Positions 1 through 8,050 of a stretch of DNA of 64,000 nt are shown here, one piece after another. This stretch comes from Pseudomonas fluorescens (GTDB taxonomy: Bacteria > Pseudomonadota > Gammaproteobacteria > Pseudomonadales > Pseudomonadaceae). The stretch covers positions 310,001-374,000 of the forward strand of contig NZ_CABVIR010000005.1 in assembly GCF_902498065.1 (NCBI RefSeq), in the 5' to 3' direction. Within the stretch, counting starts at the first letter, position 1. Each line of letters begins with the position of its first letter. Below the pieces are notes generated by a model. The model was given only the letters and a program-made list of their open reading frames with translations, searched no databases and was not told where the DNA came from. A program made the translations under genes and the position numbers.

Positions 1-1
1 G

Positions 2-637
2 CCCACCGACCAGGTGTTCCTGTTGCAGGAAGCCAACCGCCCCGACGAACTGATGCCGGCCTTCGAAGACGAACACGGCACCTACATCATGAATGCCAAG
101 GACCTGCGCGCCGTGCAGCACGTCGAGCGTCTGACGCAGATGGGCGTGCATTCGCTGAAAATCGAAGGGCGAACCAAATCTCACTTTTACTGCGCGCGCA
201 CGACTCAGGTTTATCGCCGGGCGATCGACGATGCGGTGGCCGGTCGCGAGTTCGACCGCAGCCTGATGAGCGATCTGGAATCCCTCGCCCAGCGCGGCTA
301 CACCGAAGGTTTTCTGCGTCGGCACGTGCATGACGAATATCAGAATTATCAGAACGGCAGCTCGGTGTCGGAGCGGCAACAGTTTGTCGGTGAGCTGACC
401 GGCGAGCGGCGTGATCGGCTGGCGGAAGTCAAAGTGAAGAACCGCTTTGGCCTGGGCGATCACATGGAACTGATGACGCCCAAGGGCAACTTCCACTTCG
501 ATTTGCACCAGTTGCAGAACGTCAAAGGCCAGCCCATCGAAGTGGCACCGGGGGATGGGCACACCGTGTACCTGCCGATTCCGGATGCGGTGGATTTGCG
601 CTTCGGGTTGTTGATGCGGGATGTGAGCGGGGTGTAA
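2..637 (+). CDS. trhP: TrhP (YegQ) tRNA uridine-34 hydroxylase, U32 peptidase family, 3' part
   Basis: This is the C-terminal 211 residues of a protein whose start lies before the window; the reading frame is open from base 2. The stretch beginning PTDQVFLLQEANRP and the following DEHGTYIMNAKDLRAVQHVE, HSLKIEGRTKS and RRAIDDAVAGR segments closely match what I know of E. coli YegQ/TrhP. That family is annotated as U32 peptidases but acts in prephenate-dependent hydroxylation of uridine 34 in tRNA. The C-terminal beta-rich domain ends VDLRFGLLMRDVSGV. E. coli TrhP has about 450 residues, so roughly half is visible. A GTG at base 14 is only an internal valine. The next gene is convergent and no clear terminator is seen in the 57-base gap. 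Confidence 0.9.
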   Translation, partial: PTDQVFLLQEANRPDELMPAFEDEHGTYIMNAKDLRAVQHVERLTQMGVHSLKIEGRTKSHFYCARTTQVYRRAIDDAVAGREFDRSLMSDLESLAQRGYTEGFLRRHVHDEYQNYQNGSSVSERQQFVGELTGERRDRLAEVKVKNRFGLGDHMELMTPKGNFHFDLHQLQNVKGQPIEVAPGDGHTVYLPIPDAVDLRFGLLMRDVSGV

Positions 638-694
638 TTTTCGATCTACACCTGTTCTTCTGAAACACTGCCAGCTCCCACAGAGGGCGCGGTG

Positions 695-1561
695 TTATTG
701 GGTGAACTCTTCGCGCAACATCGCCACAAACGCTTCTCGCGCCGGGTGAACCCCGGCGTTTTCATGCCAGTAGAACAGGTTGTCGATGGCGGTCAGTTCG
801 GGGAACTCATACCCCGCGCAACCGGCGCCTTGGGCGTACTGATCGAACACCCCCTTAGGCACCAGCGCGATCCCCGCCCCTGCGCTGACGCACCCGACAA
901 TCGCGCCGTAACTCGCCAGGCTGACAATCGGCAGCGCCTGCCCCTGGCGCAACAACCAATGCTCCAGCGCCGCGCGGTATGGACACCCCTGAGGCCACAT
1001 GAACACGGTCTTGTCCTGCAAATCAGCGATCTCACGCAGCGGCCCCAGCGACGTCGAGGCAATCAGCAGCAGCTCCTCGCGGTACATCGGCGTGCGCTTG
1101 AGTTGTGAGCGCTCGACATCCACCGCGACAATCGCGCCGTCGAGCCGGTGACTGACCGTGTCATCGAGCAATTGGCCCCAGGTGCCGGTGGTCAGTTCCA
1201 GCGCCACCGCCGGATAACGCTTGTGGAATTTGGCGAGTAAACGCGGCAAGCGACCGGTGGCCGACGATTCGATGGCGCCGATACGCAACGGGCCGGATGG
1301 CTCGGCGGCGGGGTCGACCGCCCGCTTGGCTTCCGCCGTCATGGCCAGAATCTTCGAGGCGTAGGCCAGAAAAGTCTGCCCCGACGGGCTGATGCGCAAC
1401 CCTCTGCCTTCGCGGATAAACAACGCGACGCCCAACTCGGCTTCCAGCGATTTGATCCGTGCCGTGATGTTCGACGGCACGCAATGCAACAGCTCGGCTG
1501 CCCGGGCGATGCTGCCGACGTCGGCCACGGTCTTGAACATGCGAATCTGCGCCAGCTCCAT
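695..1561 (-). CDS. LysR family transcriptional regulator
   Basis: The protein has 288 residues, the normal LysR length. Residues 1-60 form the winged helix-turn-helix (FKTVADVGSIARAAELLHCV followed by ITARIKSLEAELGVALF), and residues from about 90 form the periplasmic-binding-like effector domain (LRIGAIESSATGRLPRLLAK). The ATG start leaves a 96-base gap to the divergent EamA transporter gene. This is the classic LysR layout in which the regulator controls the divergent target and itself. The effector is unknown. I do not recognise a named ortholog. Confidence 0.9.
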   Translation of the reverse strand: MELAQIRMFKTVADVGSIARAAELLHCVPSNITARIKSLEAELGVALFIREGRGLRISPSGQTFLAYASKILAMTAEAKRAVDPAAEPSGPLRIGAIESSATGRLPRLLAKFHKRYPAVALELTTGTWGQLLDDTVSHRLDGAIVAVDVERSQLKRTPMYREELLLIASTSLGPLREIADLQDKTVFMWPQGCPYRAALEHWLLRQGQALPIVSLASYGAIVGCVSAGAGIALVPKGVFDQYAQGAGCAGYEFPELTAIDNLFYWHENAGVHPAREAFVAMLREEFTQ

Positions 1562-1657
1562 ACATCACCCAAAGTGAACAGTTAACGCAGTATAAGTCAG
1601 TTGTGGCGAACGATCCGTGTTCTGATACTTGAAGCATCTGCCCACAGGTGCCCGACC

Positions 1658-2566
1658 ATGCCAACGCTCTCAACCGCCGCCTCTCCCCTCAAAATCATCC
1701 TGGCCATGGCCTTCGTCGTCGCGTGCTGGGGGTATTCCCCAACCGGTATCCACATCGGCTTGCAAGCCTATGACCCCGGGCATCTGGCGTTGCTGCGGTT
1801 TCTGATCGCGTCATTGTTCATGGCGCTGGTCGCGGGGTTCAAAGGCATCAGTCTGCCGAACCTGCGCGATTTGCCGCTGCTGTTCGGCCTCGGTTTTTTT
1901 GCGGTGAGCCTGCATCACGTGGCGATCAATTTTGGTCAGCAAGGGATCAGCGCCGGAGCGTCCAGCGTGTTGGCGCAATCGACGCCATTGTTCAGCACGC
2001 TGCTGGCGCGCTTCGTGTTCAAGGACCGGGTGAGCGCCTGGCGCTGGGGCTGTGTTTTTCTCGGATTGATCGGCGTGGTGATTGTGGTCGCGGGCGATCG
2101 CGGACTGGGCAGCATCGACGCCCACGGCGTGTTGATTCTGCTGGCAGCGTTGTCCTGGAGTTTCTACTTCGCGCTACAGAAACATCACACCGGGCGTCAC
2201 GACGGGCTGACACTGGTCTGCTACACGGTGTGGTCGGGGACCGCGTTGTTGCTGGTTTATCTGCCGGGGTTGGCGACGCAAGTGCTCAACGCGCCGATGC
2301 AGGTGCAACTGGCAGTGCTGGCGCTGGGCATTTTTCCGAGCGCGCTCGCCTACCTGGCCTGGGCGTTTGTGTTGGCCCACGTTGATTTGAGCCGGGCGAC
2401 GATGACCCTGTATCTGGTGCCGCCGACGGCGATGGCGATTGCCTCGTTTGCGCTGGGTGAGCGGCCGACGTTGATGGTTGTTGTGGGGGCGATGGTGGTG
2501 TTGGTCAGTGTGTTGGCGTTGAATCTGGAGCGGCGATGGCTGGTGATTCGGGTGGCCAGTGTTTGA
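1658..2566 (+). CDS. EamA/DMT family inner-membrane transporter
   Basis: This is a 302-residue, strongly hydrophobic protein with about ten predicted membrane segments. It has the two-repeat EamA (drug/metabolite transporter) pattern, seen in FVVACWGYSPTGIHIG near the N terminus and a second repeat from about residue 150 (LLAALSWSFYFALQKHH). I chose the ATG at 1658 because AGGTG lies seven bases upstream and the family motif starts soon after. An earlier in-frame ATG at 1601 would add 19 hydrophilic residues inside the divergent promoter. It is probably controlled by the divergent LysR gene. The substrate (metabolite or drug efflux) cannot be told from sequence. Confidence 0.88.
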   Translation: MPTLSTAASPLKIILAMAFVVACWGYSPTGIHIGLQAYDPGHLALLRFLIASLFMALVAGFKGISLPNLRDLPLLFGLGFFAVSLHHVAINFGQQGISAGASSVLAQSTPLFSTLLARFVFKDRVSAWRWGCVFLGLIGVVIVVAGDRGLGSIDAHGVLILLAALSWSFYFALQKHHTGRHDGLTLVCYTVWSGTALLLVYLPGLATQVLNAPMQVQLAVLALGIFPSALAYLAWAFVLAHVDLSRATMTLYLVPPTAMAIASFALGERPTLMVVVGAMVVLVSVLALNLERRWLVIRVASV

Positions 2567-2589
2567 TTGGCGGTTTTGTGGTGATGCGT

Positions 2590-2692
2590 CTGGCGTCTTC
2601 GCGGGCAAGCCACGCTCCCACAGGGTTTGTGTCGACCCCATTATTTGATCAACACAAAACCCTGTGTGCGGGCTTGCCCGCGATGGCGTCAG
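2590..2692. repeat. REPIN (inverted pair of REP elements)
   Basis: Two REP units face each other, with cores GCGGGCAAGCCacGCTCCCA and GTGCGGGCTTGCCCGCGATGG, separated by about 35 bases. They lie between the convergent EamA and recR genes. The left stem has a mismatch. It is of the type mobilised in trans by RAYT transposases; no RAYT gene is in this window. Confidence 0.75.
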
Positions 2693-2710
2693 CCGTGACG
2701 CCACATCACT

Positions 2711-3313
2711 TCAGAGGGCGATAGGCTTACGCCCCGCAAACGAATGCGCCAACGTCCCGCCATCCACCAGCTCCAGCTCGCCCCCCAACGGCACGCCGTG
2801 GGCAATGCGCGAGGCGATCAGGCCTTTGTTGCTGAGCAACTGGGCGATGTAGTGCGCCGTGGCCTCACCCTCGACCGTCGGGTTGGTCGCGAGGATGACT
2901 TCGGTAAAGGTCCCCGCCTCTTCTATCCGCGCCAGCAATTGCGGAATCCCGATGGCTTCCGGCCCCAGCCCGTCGAGCGGCGACAAGTGGCCCTTGAGCA
3001 CAAAGTAGCGACCGCGGAAACCGGTCTGCTCCACCGCGTAGACGTCCATCGGCCCTTCCACCACGCACAGCAAGGTATCGTCGCGGCGGTTATCGGCACA
3101 TTGCGGGCACAGATCGTCTTCGGTCAGCGTGCGGCACAACCGGCAATGGCCCACCCCCTCCATGGCCTGGCTGAGTGCAAGGGCCAGTCGCGAGCCACCG
3201 CTGCGATCACGCTCGAGCAGCTGCAACGCCATGCGTTGGGCAGTTTTCTGACCCACACCTGGCAACGTTCGCAGGGCATCGATCAGTTGGCGAATCAAAG
3301 GGCTGAAGCTCAT
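2711..3313 (-). CDS. recR: Recombination mediator RecR
   Basis: RecR acts with RecF and RecO in loading RecA at gaps and in daughter-strand repair. At 200 residues it has standard length. A helix-hairpin-helix (LPGVGQKTAQRMA, residues 17-29), a four-cysteine zinc finger (C57, C60, C69, C72) and a Toprim domain (LLCVVEGPMDVYAVE, from about residue 81) occur in family order. It lies downstream of dnaX and ybaB on the same strand, the usual Pseudomonas order, but here a CurA-like gene sits between ybaB and recR. The downstream side is closed by a REPIN. Confidence 0.97.
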   Translation of the reverse strand: MSFSPLIRQLIDALRTLPGVGQKTAQRMALQLLERDRSGGSRLALALSQAMEGVGHCRLCRTLTEDDLCPQCADNRRDDTLLCVVEGPMDVYAVEQTGFRGRYFVLKGHLSPLDGLGPEAIGIPQLLARIEEAGTFTEVILATNPTVEGEATAHYIAQLLSNKGLIASRIAHGVPLGGELELVDGGTLAHSFAGRKPIAL

Positions 3314-3378
3314 GGGGAAACGTCCGACAAAACAACGAGACGCGGTTTATACCCGCGCCTCTCTTTAGCGTCAAATAC

Positions 3379-4413
3379 TCAGTCCTGCGCGACCCGAACC
3401 ACCAGTTTGCCGAAGTTGCGTCCTTCCAGTAGACCGATGAACGCCTCGGGCGCATTCTCAAGGCCATCGACCACATCTTCGCGGAATTTCACCTTGCCGT
3501 CGCGCACCCACGGCGCCATGGCGCTGACGAACTCGGGCTGACGATCGCCGTAGTCGTCGAACACGATAAAACCCTGAATCCGCACACGCTTGGTCAACAA
3601 CGTGCGTTGCAATTGCGGCAGGCGATCCGGGCCGGTCGGCGTTTCGCTGGCGTTGTAGGAAGCGATCAGCCCGCACAGTGGAATGCGCGCCTTGGGGTTG
3701 AGCAACGGCACCACCGCGTCGAACACCTTGCCACCGACGTTCTCGTAATAGATGTCGATGCCGTCCGGGCACGCCTGAGCCAGCTCATCGGCGAAGGTGG
3801 GGCTCTTGTGGTCGATGCAGGCGTCGAAACCCAACTCATCCACCACGTAACGGCATTTCTGCGCGCCACCGGCCACGCCAACCACCCGCAGACCTTTGAT
3901 CTTCGCCACTTGCCCGACCACCGACCCCACCGCGCCGGACGCCGCCGCGACCACAAGGGTTTCTCCGGAGGCTGGCTGACCGATGTCCATCAAGCCCATG
4001 TAGGCCGTCATACCCGGCATCCCGAGCACGCCCAGTGCCATCGACGGGCTCGGCAGCCCGGACGGTACCGGAATGACATTGCGACCGTCGCTGATGCTGT
4101 GGCTCTGCCAGCCGGTGGCGCCGACGACCAGATCACCTTCGTGGAACTTGGGATTCATGGAACGCTCGACACGGCTGACAGCGCCACCGGTCATCACTTC
4201 GTCGATTTCCACCGGTGCGGCGTAGGACGGCGCGTCACTCATGCGTCCGCGCATGTAGGGATCCAGCGACAGATACAGGGTTTTGAGCAACACCTGGCCT
4301 TCGGCCAAATCCGGCAGCGCTTCCCGTTCCAGGCGGAAATTCTCCGGCGTCGGCGCACCTACGGGGCGGGACGCGAGGACGATACGTTGGTTGAGGGTCA
4401 ATGCTTCTGGCAT
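3379..4413 (-). CDS. curA: NADPH-dependent medium-chain reductase, CurA (YncB) type
   Basis: This 344-residue zinc-independent medium-chain dehydrogenase/reductase closely follows E. coli CurA. Shared segments include SLDPYMRGRMSD, VLGMPGMTAYMGLMDIGQP, the nucleotide-binding VVAAASGAVGSVVGQVAKIKG, GIDIYYENVGGKVFDAV and the C-terminal LEGRNFGKLVVRV. Such enzymes reduce alpha,beta-unsaturated carbonyl compounds with NADPH; CurA was named for curcumin reduction, but the natural substrate is uncertain. It is inserted between ybaB and recR on the same strand, with 65 bases to recR and a REPIN plus terminator on the upstream side, so it probably has its own promoter. Confidence 0.85.
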   Translation of the reverse strand: MPEALTLNQRIVLASRPVGAPTPENFRLEREALPDLAEGQVLLKTLYLSLDPYMRGRMSDAPSYAAPVEIDEVMTGGAVSRVERSMNPKFHEGDLVVGATGWQSHSISDGRNVIPVPSGLPSPSMALGVLGMPGMTAYMGLMDIGQPASGETLVVAAASGAVGSVVGQVAKIKGLRVVGVAGGAQKCRYVVDELGFDACIDHKSPTFADELAQACPDGIDIYYENVGGKVFDAVVPLLNPKARIPLCGLIASYNASETPTGPDRLPQLQRTLLTKRVRIQGFIVFDDYGDRQPEFVSAMAPWVRDGKVKFREDVVDGLENAPEAFIGLLEGRNFGKLVVRVAQD

Positions 4414-4512
4414 GTGAGCGTCTCCTTTGATCGATGAATTCGGCGGTATAAGGGAGCAGACCTTTGTGATGGTGGCGCGTTCGATGTTTCGTCAGTTGTA
4501 CCGAGGTGACTT

Positions 4513-4572
4513 CATCGCGAGCAGGCTCGCTCCCACATTGGAATGCGATCAACCTGTGGGAGCGAGCCTGCT
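4513..4572. repeat. REPIN with one damaged arm
   Basis: The left unit is complete (ATCGCGAGCAGGCTCGCTCCCA). The right unit reads TGTGGGAGCGAGCCTGCT but then diverges where CGCGATG is expected, so its tail is lost or mutated. It lies in the 247-base gap upstream of the CurA-like gene. Confidence 0.75.
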
Positions 4573-4600
4573 AGACACTACATCGCCATCAGGCAGAAAC

Positions 4601-4633
4601 AAAAATGCCAGGCGCAATGCCTGGCATTTTTTT
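4601..4633. terminator. Rho-independent terminator of dnaX-ybaB (bidirectional)
   Basis: A perfect stem ATGCCAGG / CCTGGCAT with a short loop is flanked by A5 on the left and T7 on the right. It ends 28 bases after the ybaB stop, so minus-strand dnaX-ybaB transcripts should terminate here. The symmetry allows function in both directions. Confidence 0.85.
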
Positions 4634-4660
4634 GTAGCTCATCCGACGCGCTTTGGCGAA

Positions 4661-4999
4661 TCAGAACGGCAGCTTCATACCCGGTGGCAGTTGCATGCCA
4701 GCGGTCATGCCGGACATTTTGTCCTGGCTGTTGGCTTCGATCTTGCGGACGGCGTCGTTGACGGCGGCGGCGAATACGGCCTCCAGCATCTCTTTGTCGT
4801 CTTCACTCAGGCCTTCGACCAGGCTTGGATCGATGGTGACGCGCTTGACGTCGTGACGACCGGTCATCACCACGGTGACCATATCGCCACCCGCCTTGCC
4901 GGTGACTTCGGCGTTGGCCAGTTCTTCCTGCATCTTGGCCATTTTTTCCTGCATCTGCTGCGCCTGCTTCATCAGGCCGGCCATGCCACCTTTCATCAT
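4661..4999 (-). CDS. ybaB: Nucleoid-associated protein YbaB/EbfC
   Basis: This 112-residue DNA-binding protein of the YbaB/EbfC family starts MMKGGMAGLMKQAQQMQEKM and ends GMQLPPGMKLPF, both family hallmarks. The N-terminal helix is glutamine- and methionine-rich. The start is the ATG at 4999. A GTG at 5008, in frame, is itself part of the Shine-Dalgarno GAGGTG six bases upstream. It lies 66 bases downstream of dnaX and is very likely co-transcribed with it; the pair ends in the terminator at 4601-4633. Confidence 0.96.
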   Translation of the reverse strand: MMKGGMAGLMKQAQQMQEKMAKMQEELANAEVTGKAGGDMVTVVMTGRHDVKRVTIDPSLVEGLSEDDKEMLEAVFAAAVNDAVRKIEANSQDKMSGMTAGMQLPPGMKLPF

Positions 5000-5065
5000 G
5001 GGAATCACCTCAAAGTACTTGGATAAAAACAGCGCCCGGCCCTTTCGGTCGAACGCCTTCAGTTA

Positions 5066-7156
5066 TTAGCCCTGACTGACCAGGGCTTCGACAGGTTCAA
5101 TAGTATCGTTACGGACCACCGCACCGAACTGCTGCATCATTTGCTGGATGAACGGATCACCGTGAATCGACTCCTCGGCCTCGCGCTGACGGTTGGCGCG
5201 GCGCCGGGACGCAGCCTGGGCCGGCGTTTCCTGCTCGGGCTTGATCAGCTCCATGCTCAGGGTCAGCGTGCGCCCGTGAAACTGGTTCAGCGCATCGTTG
5301 AGACGACGCTGCTGGGTCGCGTTGAACAAGGCGCTATGGGCCGGGTCCAGGTGCATCAGCCAATGGTCGCCCTCCACGGAGATCAGCGTGCAGTTGGCGG
5401 CGATGCTGCCGGTCATGCCGGATATCGGCAGTTTCGGGAACAGCTCCAGCCATTGCAGGGCCAAACCGGTGGCGGGCATCGACGCCGGCTCAGGTTCGGG
5501 TTCCGGCGCGGGCTCGGCGGCGTGCTCACTCGCCAACTCGTCGAGGTAGCTGTACGCCGAGTCCATGTCCGGCTCGATGTAATCCTCATCCAGCGGCGGC
5601 TCGTCGTCGGGGTCGATGCCCGGGGTCGCGGCGTCGACATCGGCCACGGACGGCTCGGGAATTGGCGCAGCAGCCCACTCCGGCGCGTCCGGCACAACGC
5701 TGTCCGGCGTCGGCAACGGCATCGGGGGCAATTCGGGTTGTTCACCGGCGGTTTCCAATACCGGCTCGACGGCTGGCTGCTGGATGACTTCGGGTTCGAC
5801 CGGATCATTCCACGGCAGGTCGACGACGGCTTCGACCGCTACCGGCGCAACGACAGGCTCCGGCACGATGACCGGCTCGGGCACGACAGCGGCCGCAACC
5901 GGCTCAGGCTCGGGAACAACCACCGCCGCGATCGGCGCGGTGACAACCGGTGCAACTGCCGCAGCGACTACCGGCGCAACAACCGGCGCGGCAGCCACTG
6001 AGTTTGCGGAATCAACTGTGGCCTGGCTGATCCCCACTGGCTTTAGCGGTTGCCTCGGGGCATCCGCCGTGTCCGCCGGTCGGAACGCGAGCATCCGCAG
6101 CAAGACCATTTCGAAGCCACCGCGCGGGTCCGGCGCCAGCGGCAAATCGCGGCGACCGATCAGGCCCATCTGGTAATAAAACTGTACGTCTTCGGCCGGC
6201 AAGGCCTGGGCCAGCGCCAGCACCCGATCACGGTCGCCGTGACCGTTGTCGACGCCCTCAGGCAAGGCCTGGGCGATGGCGACACGGTGCAGCACGTTGA
6301 GAATTTCCGAGAGCACGCCATTCCAGTCCGGGCCTTGTTCCGCCAGATGGCGGACGGCTTCGAGCAACGCCTTGGCGTCGCCTTCAATGAGCGAGTGCAG
6401 AACATCGTAAACCTGGCCGTGATCGAGCGTGCCAAGCATCGCCCGTACATCGGCGGCCATGACCCGCCCTTCACCGAAGGCAATCGCCTGGTCGGTCAGG
6501 CTCATGGCATCGCGCATCGAACCATCGGCGGCGCGACCCAGCAGCCACAGCGCGTCGTCTTCGAACGGCACGTTCTCGACACCCAGCACGTGGGTCAAAT
6601 GCTCGACCACCCGTTCAGGGGTCATGTTCTTCAGCGAGAACTGCAAGCACCGCGAGAGAATCGTTGCAGGAAGTTTCTGCGGATCAGTGGTCGCCAGGAT
6701 GAACTTGACGTAGGGCGGCGGCTCTTCGAGGGTTTTCAGCAGCGCATTGAAGGAATGGCTGGAGAGCATGTGCACTTCGTCGATCAGGTAGACCTTGAAG
6801 CGCCCGCGGCTCGGGGCGTACTGCACGTTGTCGAGCAGCTCGCGGGTGTCTTCGACCTTGGTCCGGCTCGCGGCGTCGATCTCGATCAGGTCGACGAAAC
6901 GGCCTTCATCGATCTCGCGGCACACCGAGCACTCACCGCACGGCGTCGAAGTGATACCTGTTTCACAGTTCAGGCATTTGGCGATGATCCGCGCGATGGT
7001 GGTCTTGCCGACCCCGCGCGTCCCCGTGAAGAGGTAAGCGTGGTGCAGCCGCTGGCTGTCCAAGGCATTGATCAGAGCCTTGAGCACATGGGTCTGGCCG
7101 ACCATTTCGCGGAACGAGCGCGGACGCCATTTACGTGCAAGAACCTGATAACTCAT
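5066..7156 (-). CDS. dnaX: DNA polymerase III subunit tau (DnaX)
   Basis: DnaX is the clamp-loader ATPase that organises the replisome. At 696 residues the protein starts MSYQVLARKWRPRSF. It has Walker A GTRGVGKT (45-52), zinc cysteines C64, C73, C76 and C79, and Walker B LIDEVHML, followed by the clamp-loader lid domain. A long Ala/Pro/Val/Glu-rich linker (about 380-590) precedes the C-terminal tau domain that contacts polymerase and helicase. The frame is open far upstream, but the extra 164 residues are not DnaX-like. I see no A6G-type slippery run in the gene, so a gamma form made by frameshifting as in E. coli is not evident. It is followed by ybaB. Confidence 0.96.
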   Translation of the reverse strand: MSYQVLARKWRPRSFREMVGQTHVLKALINALDSQRLHHAYLFTGTRGVGKTTIARIIAKCLNCETGITSTPCGECSVCREIDEGRFVDLIEIDAASRTKVEDTRELLDNVQYAPSRGRFKVYLIDEVHMLSSHSFNALLKTLEEPPPYVKFILATTDPQKLPATILSRCLQFSLKNMTPERVVEHLTHVLGVENVPFEDDALWLLGRAADGSMRDAMSLTDQAIAFGEGRVMAADVRAMLGTLDHGQVYDVLHSLIEGDAKALLEAVRHLAEQGPDWNGVLSEILNVLHRVAIAQALPEGVDNGHGDRDRVLALAQALPAEDVQFYYQMGLIGRRDLPLAPDPRGGFEMVLLRMLAFRPADTADAPRQPLKPVGISQATVDSANSVAAAPVVAPVVAAAVAPVVTAPIAAVVVPEPEPVAAAVVPEPVIVPEPVVAPVAVEAVVDLPWNDPVEPEVIQQPAVEPVLETAGEQPELPPMPLPTPDSVVPDAPEWAAAPIPEPSVADVDAATPGIDPDDEPPLDEDYIEPDMDSAYSYLDELASEHAAEPAPEPEPEPASMPATGLALQWLELFPKLPISGMTGSIAANCTLISVEGDHWLMHLDPAHSALFNATQQRRLNDALNQFHGRTLTLSMELIKPEQETPAQAASRRRANRQREAEESIHGDPFIQQMMQQFGAVVRNDTIEPVEALVSQG

Positions 7157-7300
7157 CGAAAACCATCGCCACTGGGAAGCAGAAGCGGCTAATGCTAGCG
7201 GAGCAAGGCCAAAATTGCATCCGGCGCGCTCGTCTAATCTGGCTAAGATGCACTTGGGGCGATTTTTATCGGCTCGGGTTTCATCGGTAGTGGAGTGTTT

Positions 7301-8038
7301 ATGCGGCTGGCCTTGGGGGCACTGCTGTTGATGAGTCTGAACGTCATGGCTGCCGGTACGCCGCTGCGCTTCGTGGTGCCCGACAGCTGGGCGATGCCAA
7401 TGGTGCAGCTGGATCGCGGCCAGCCGACCCAGGGCATCCTGCATGATGTGATAGTCAGCCTCGCGACCCAGGTCGGCGTTCCGGCCGAGTTTCACGTACT
7501 GCCACGGGCCCGGGTGCAAAGCGCCATGGAGCACGGCGAGGTCGATGTCCGTTGCTACGCCGCGCAATCCTGGTCGCCAAACCAGTCTGGCGACTACATC
7601 TGGAGCATTCCGCTCTGGACCCAACCGGATGTGCTGATCAGCCGGCACGAGTTGCCGACCTCAATCAATCCGGCGGGGTTGGCGCGACAATCCATCGGCA
7701 CCGTGCACGGCTACAGCTACCCCACCTTGCAACCCCTGTTCGACGCCGGCCGCCTGCTTCGCGAGGACGCACGCAACCAGGAACAGGTCCTGGAAAAACT
7801 CATGGCCGGACGCTACCGCTATGCCGTGAGCAATCAATGGACGCTGGACTGGTTCAATCAGCGCCTGCTGCCTGAGCGACAACTGCAAGGCGTGACAGTG
7901 CTGCAAGTGCAGAGTGTCGGCTGTTACGTGCGCAACGACCCGAAAGTGCCCGTGCAACGCATCCTGCGCACTTTGCTGAGGATGAAAATGTCCGGGGAGA
8001 TCGATGACATTATCCGGCTGTATGTGGGCAAACCCTGA
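7301..8038 (+). CDS. Periplasmic solute-binding protein, family 3 type
   Basis: This protein has 245 residues with a Sec signal peptide (MRLALGALLLMSLNVMAAG, likely cut after the Ala-Ala). It is followed by a family-3 extracellular solute-binding domain (PLRFVVPDSWAMPMVQLDRG, then VGVPAEFHVLPRARVQSAME). GGAG lies five bases before the ATG at 7301; an in-frame GTG six bases earlier has no better signal. No ABC permease or ATPase gene is adjacent, so it may be an orphan binding protein. It is convergent with the GGDEF-EAL gene, 12 bases away, which may hint at a sensory role; that is only inference. Confidence 0.8.
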   Translation: MRLALGALLLMSLNVMAAGTPLRFVVPDSWAMPMVQLDRGQPTQGILHDVIVSLATQVGVPAEFHVLPRARVQSAMEHGEVDVRCYAAQSWSPNQSGDYIWSIPLWTQPDVLISRHELPTSINPAGLARQSIGTVHGYSYPTLQPLFDAGRLLREDARNQEQVLEKLMAGRYRYAVSNQWTLDWFNQRLLPERQLQGVTVLQVQSVGCYVRNDPKVPVQRILRTLLRMKMSGEIDDIIRLYVGKP

Positions 8039-8050
8039 GCGCATCACGGC

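Noticed and set aside
7157..7648. N-terminal extension of dnaX
   Set aside because: The extra 164 residues have no DnaX similarity and overlap the start of the divergent binding-protein gene; MSYQVLARKW is the normal start.
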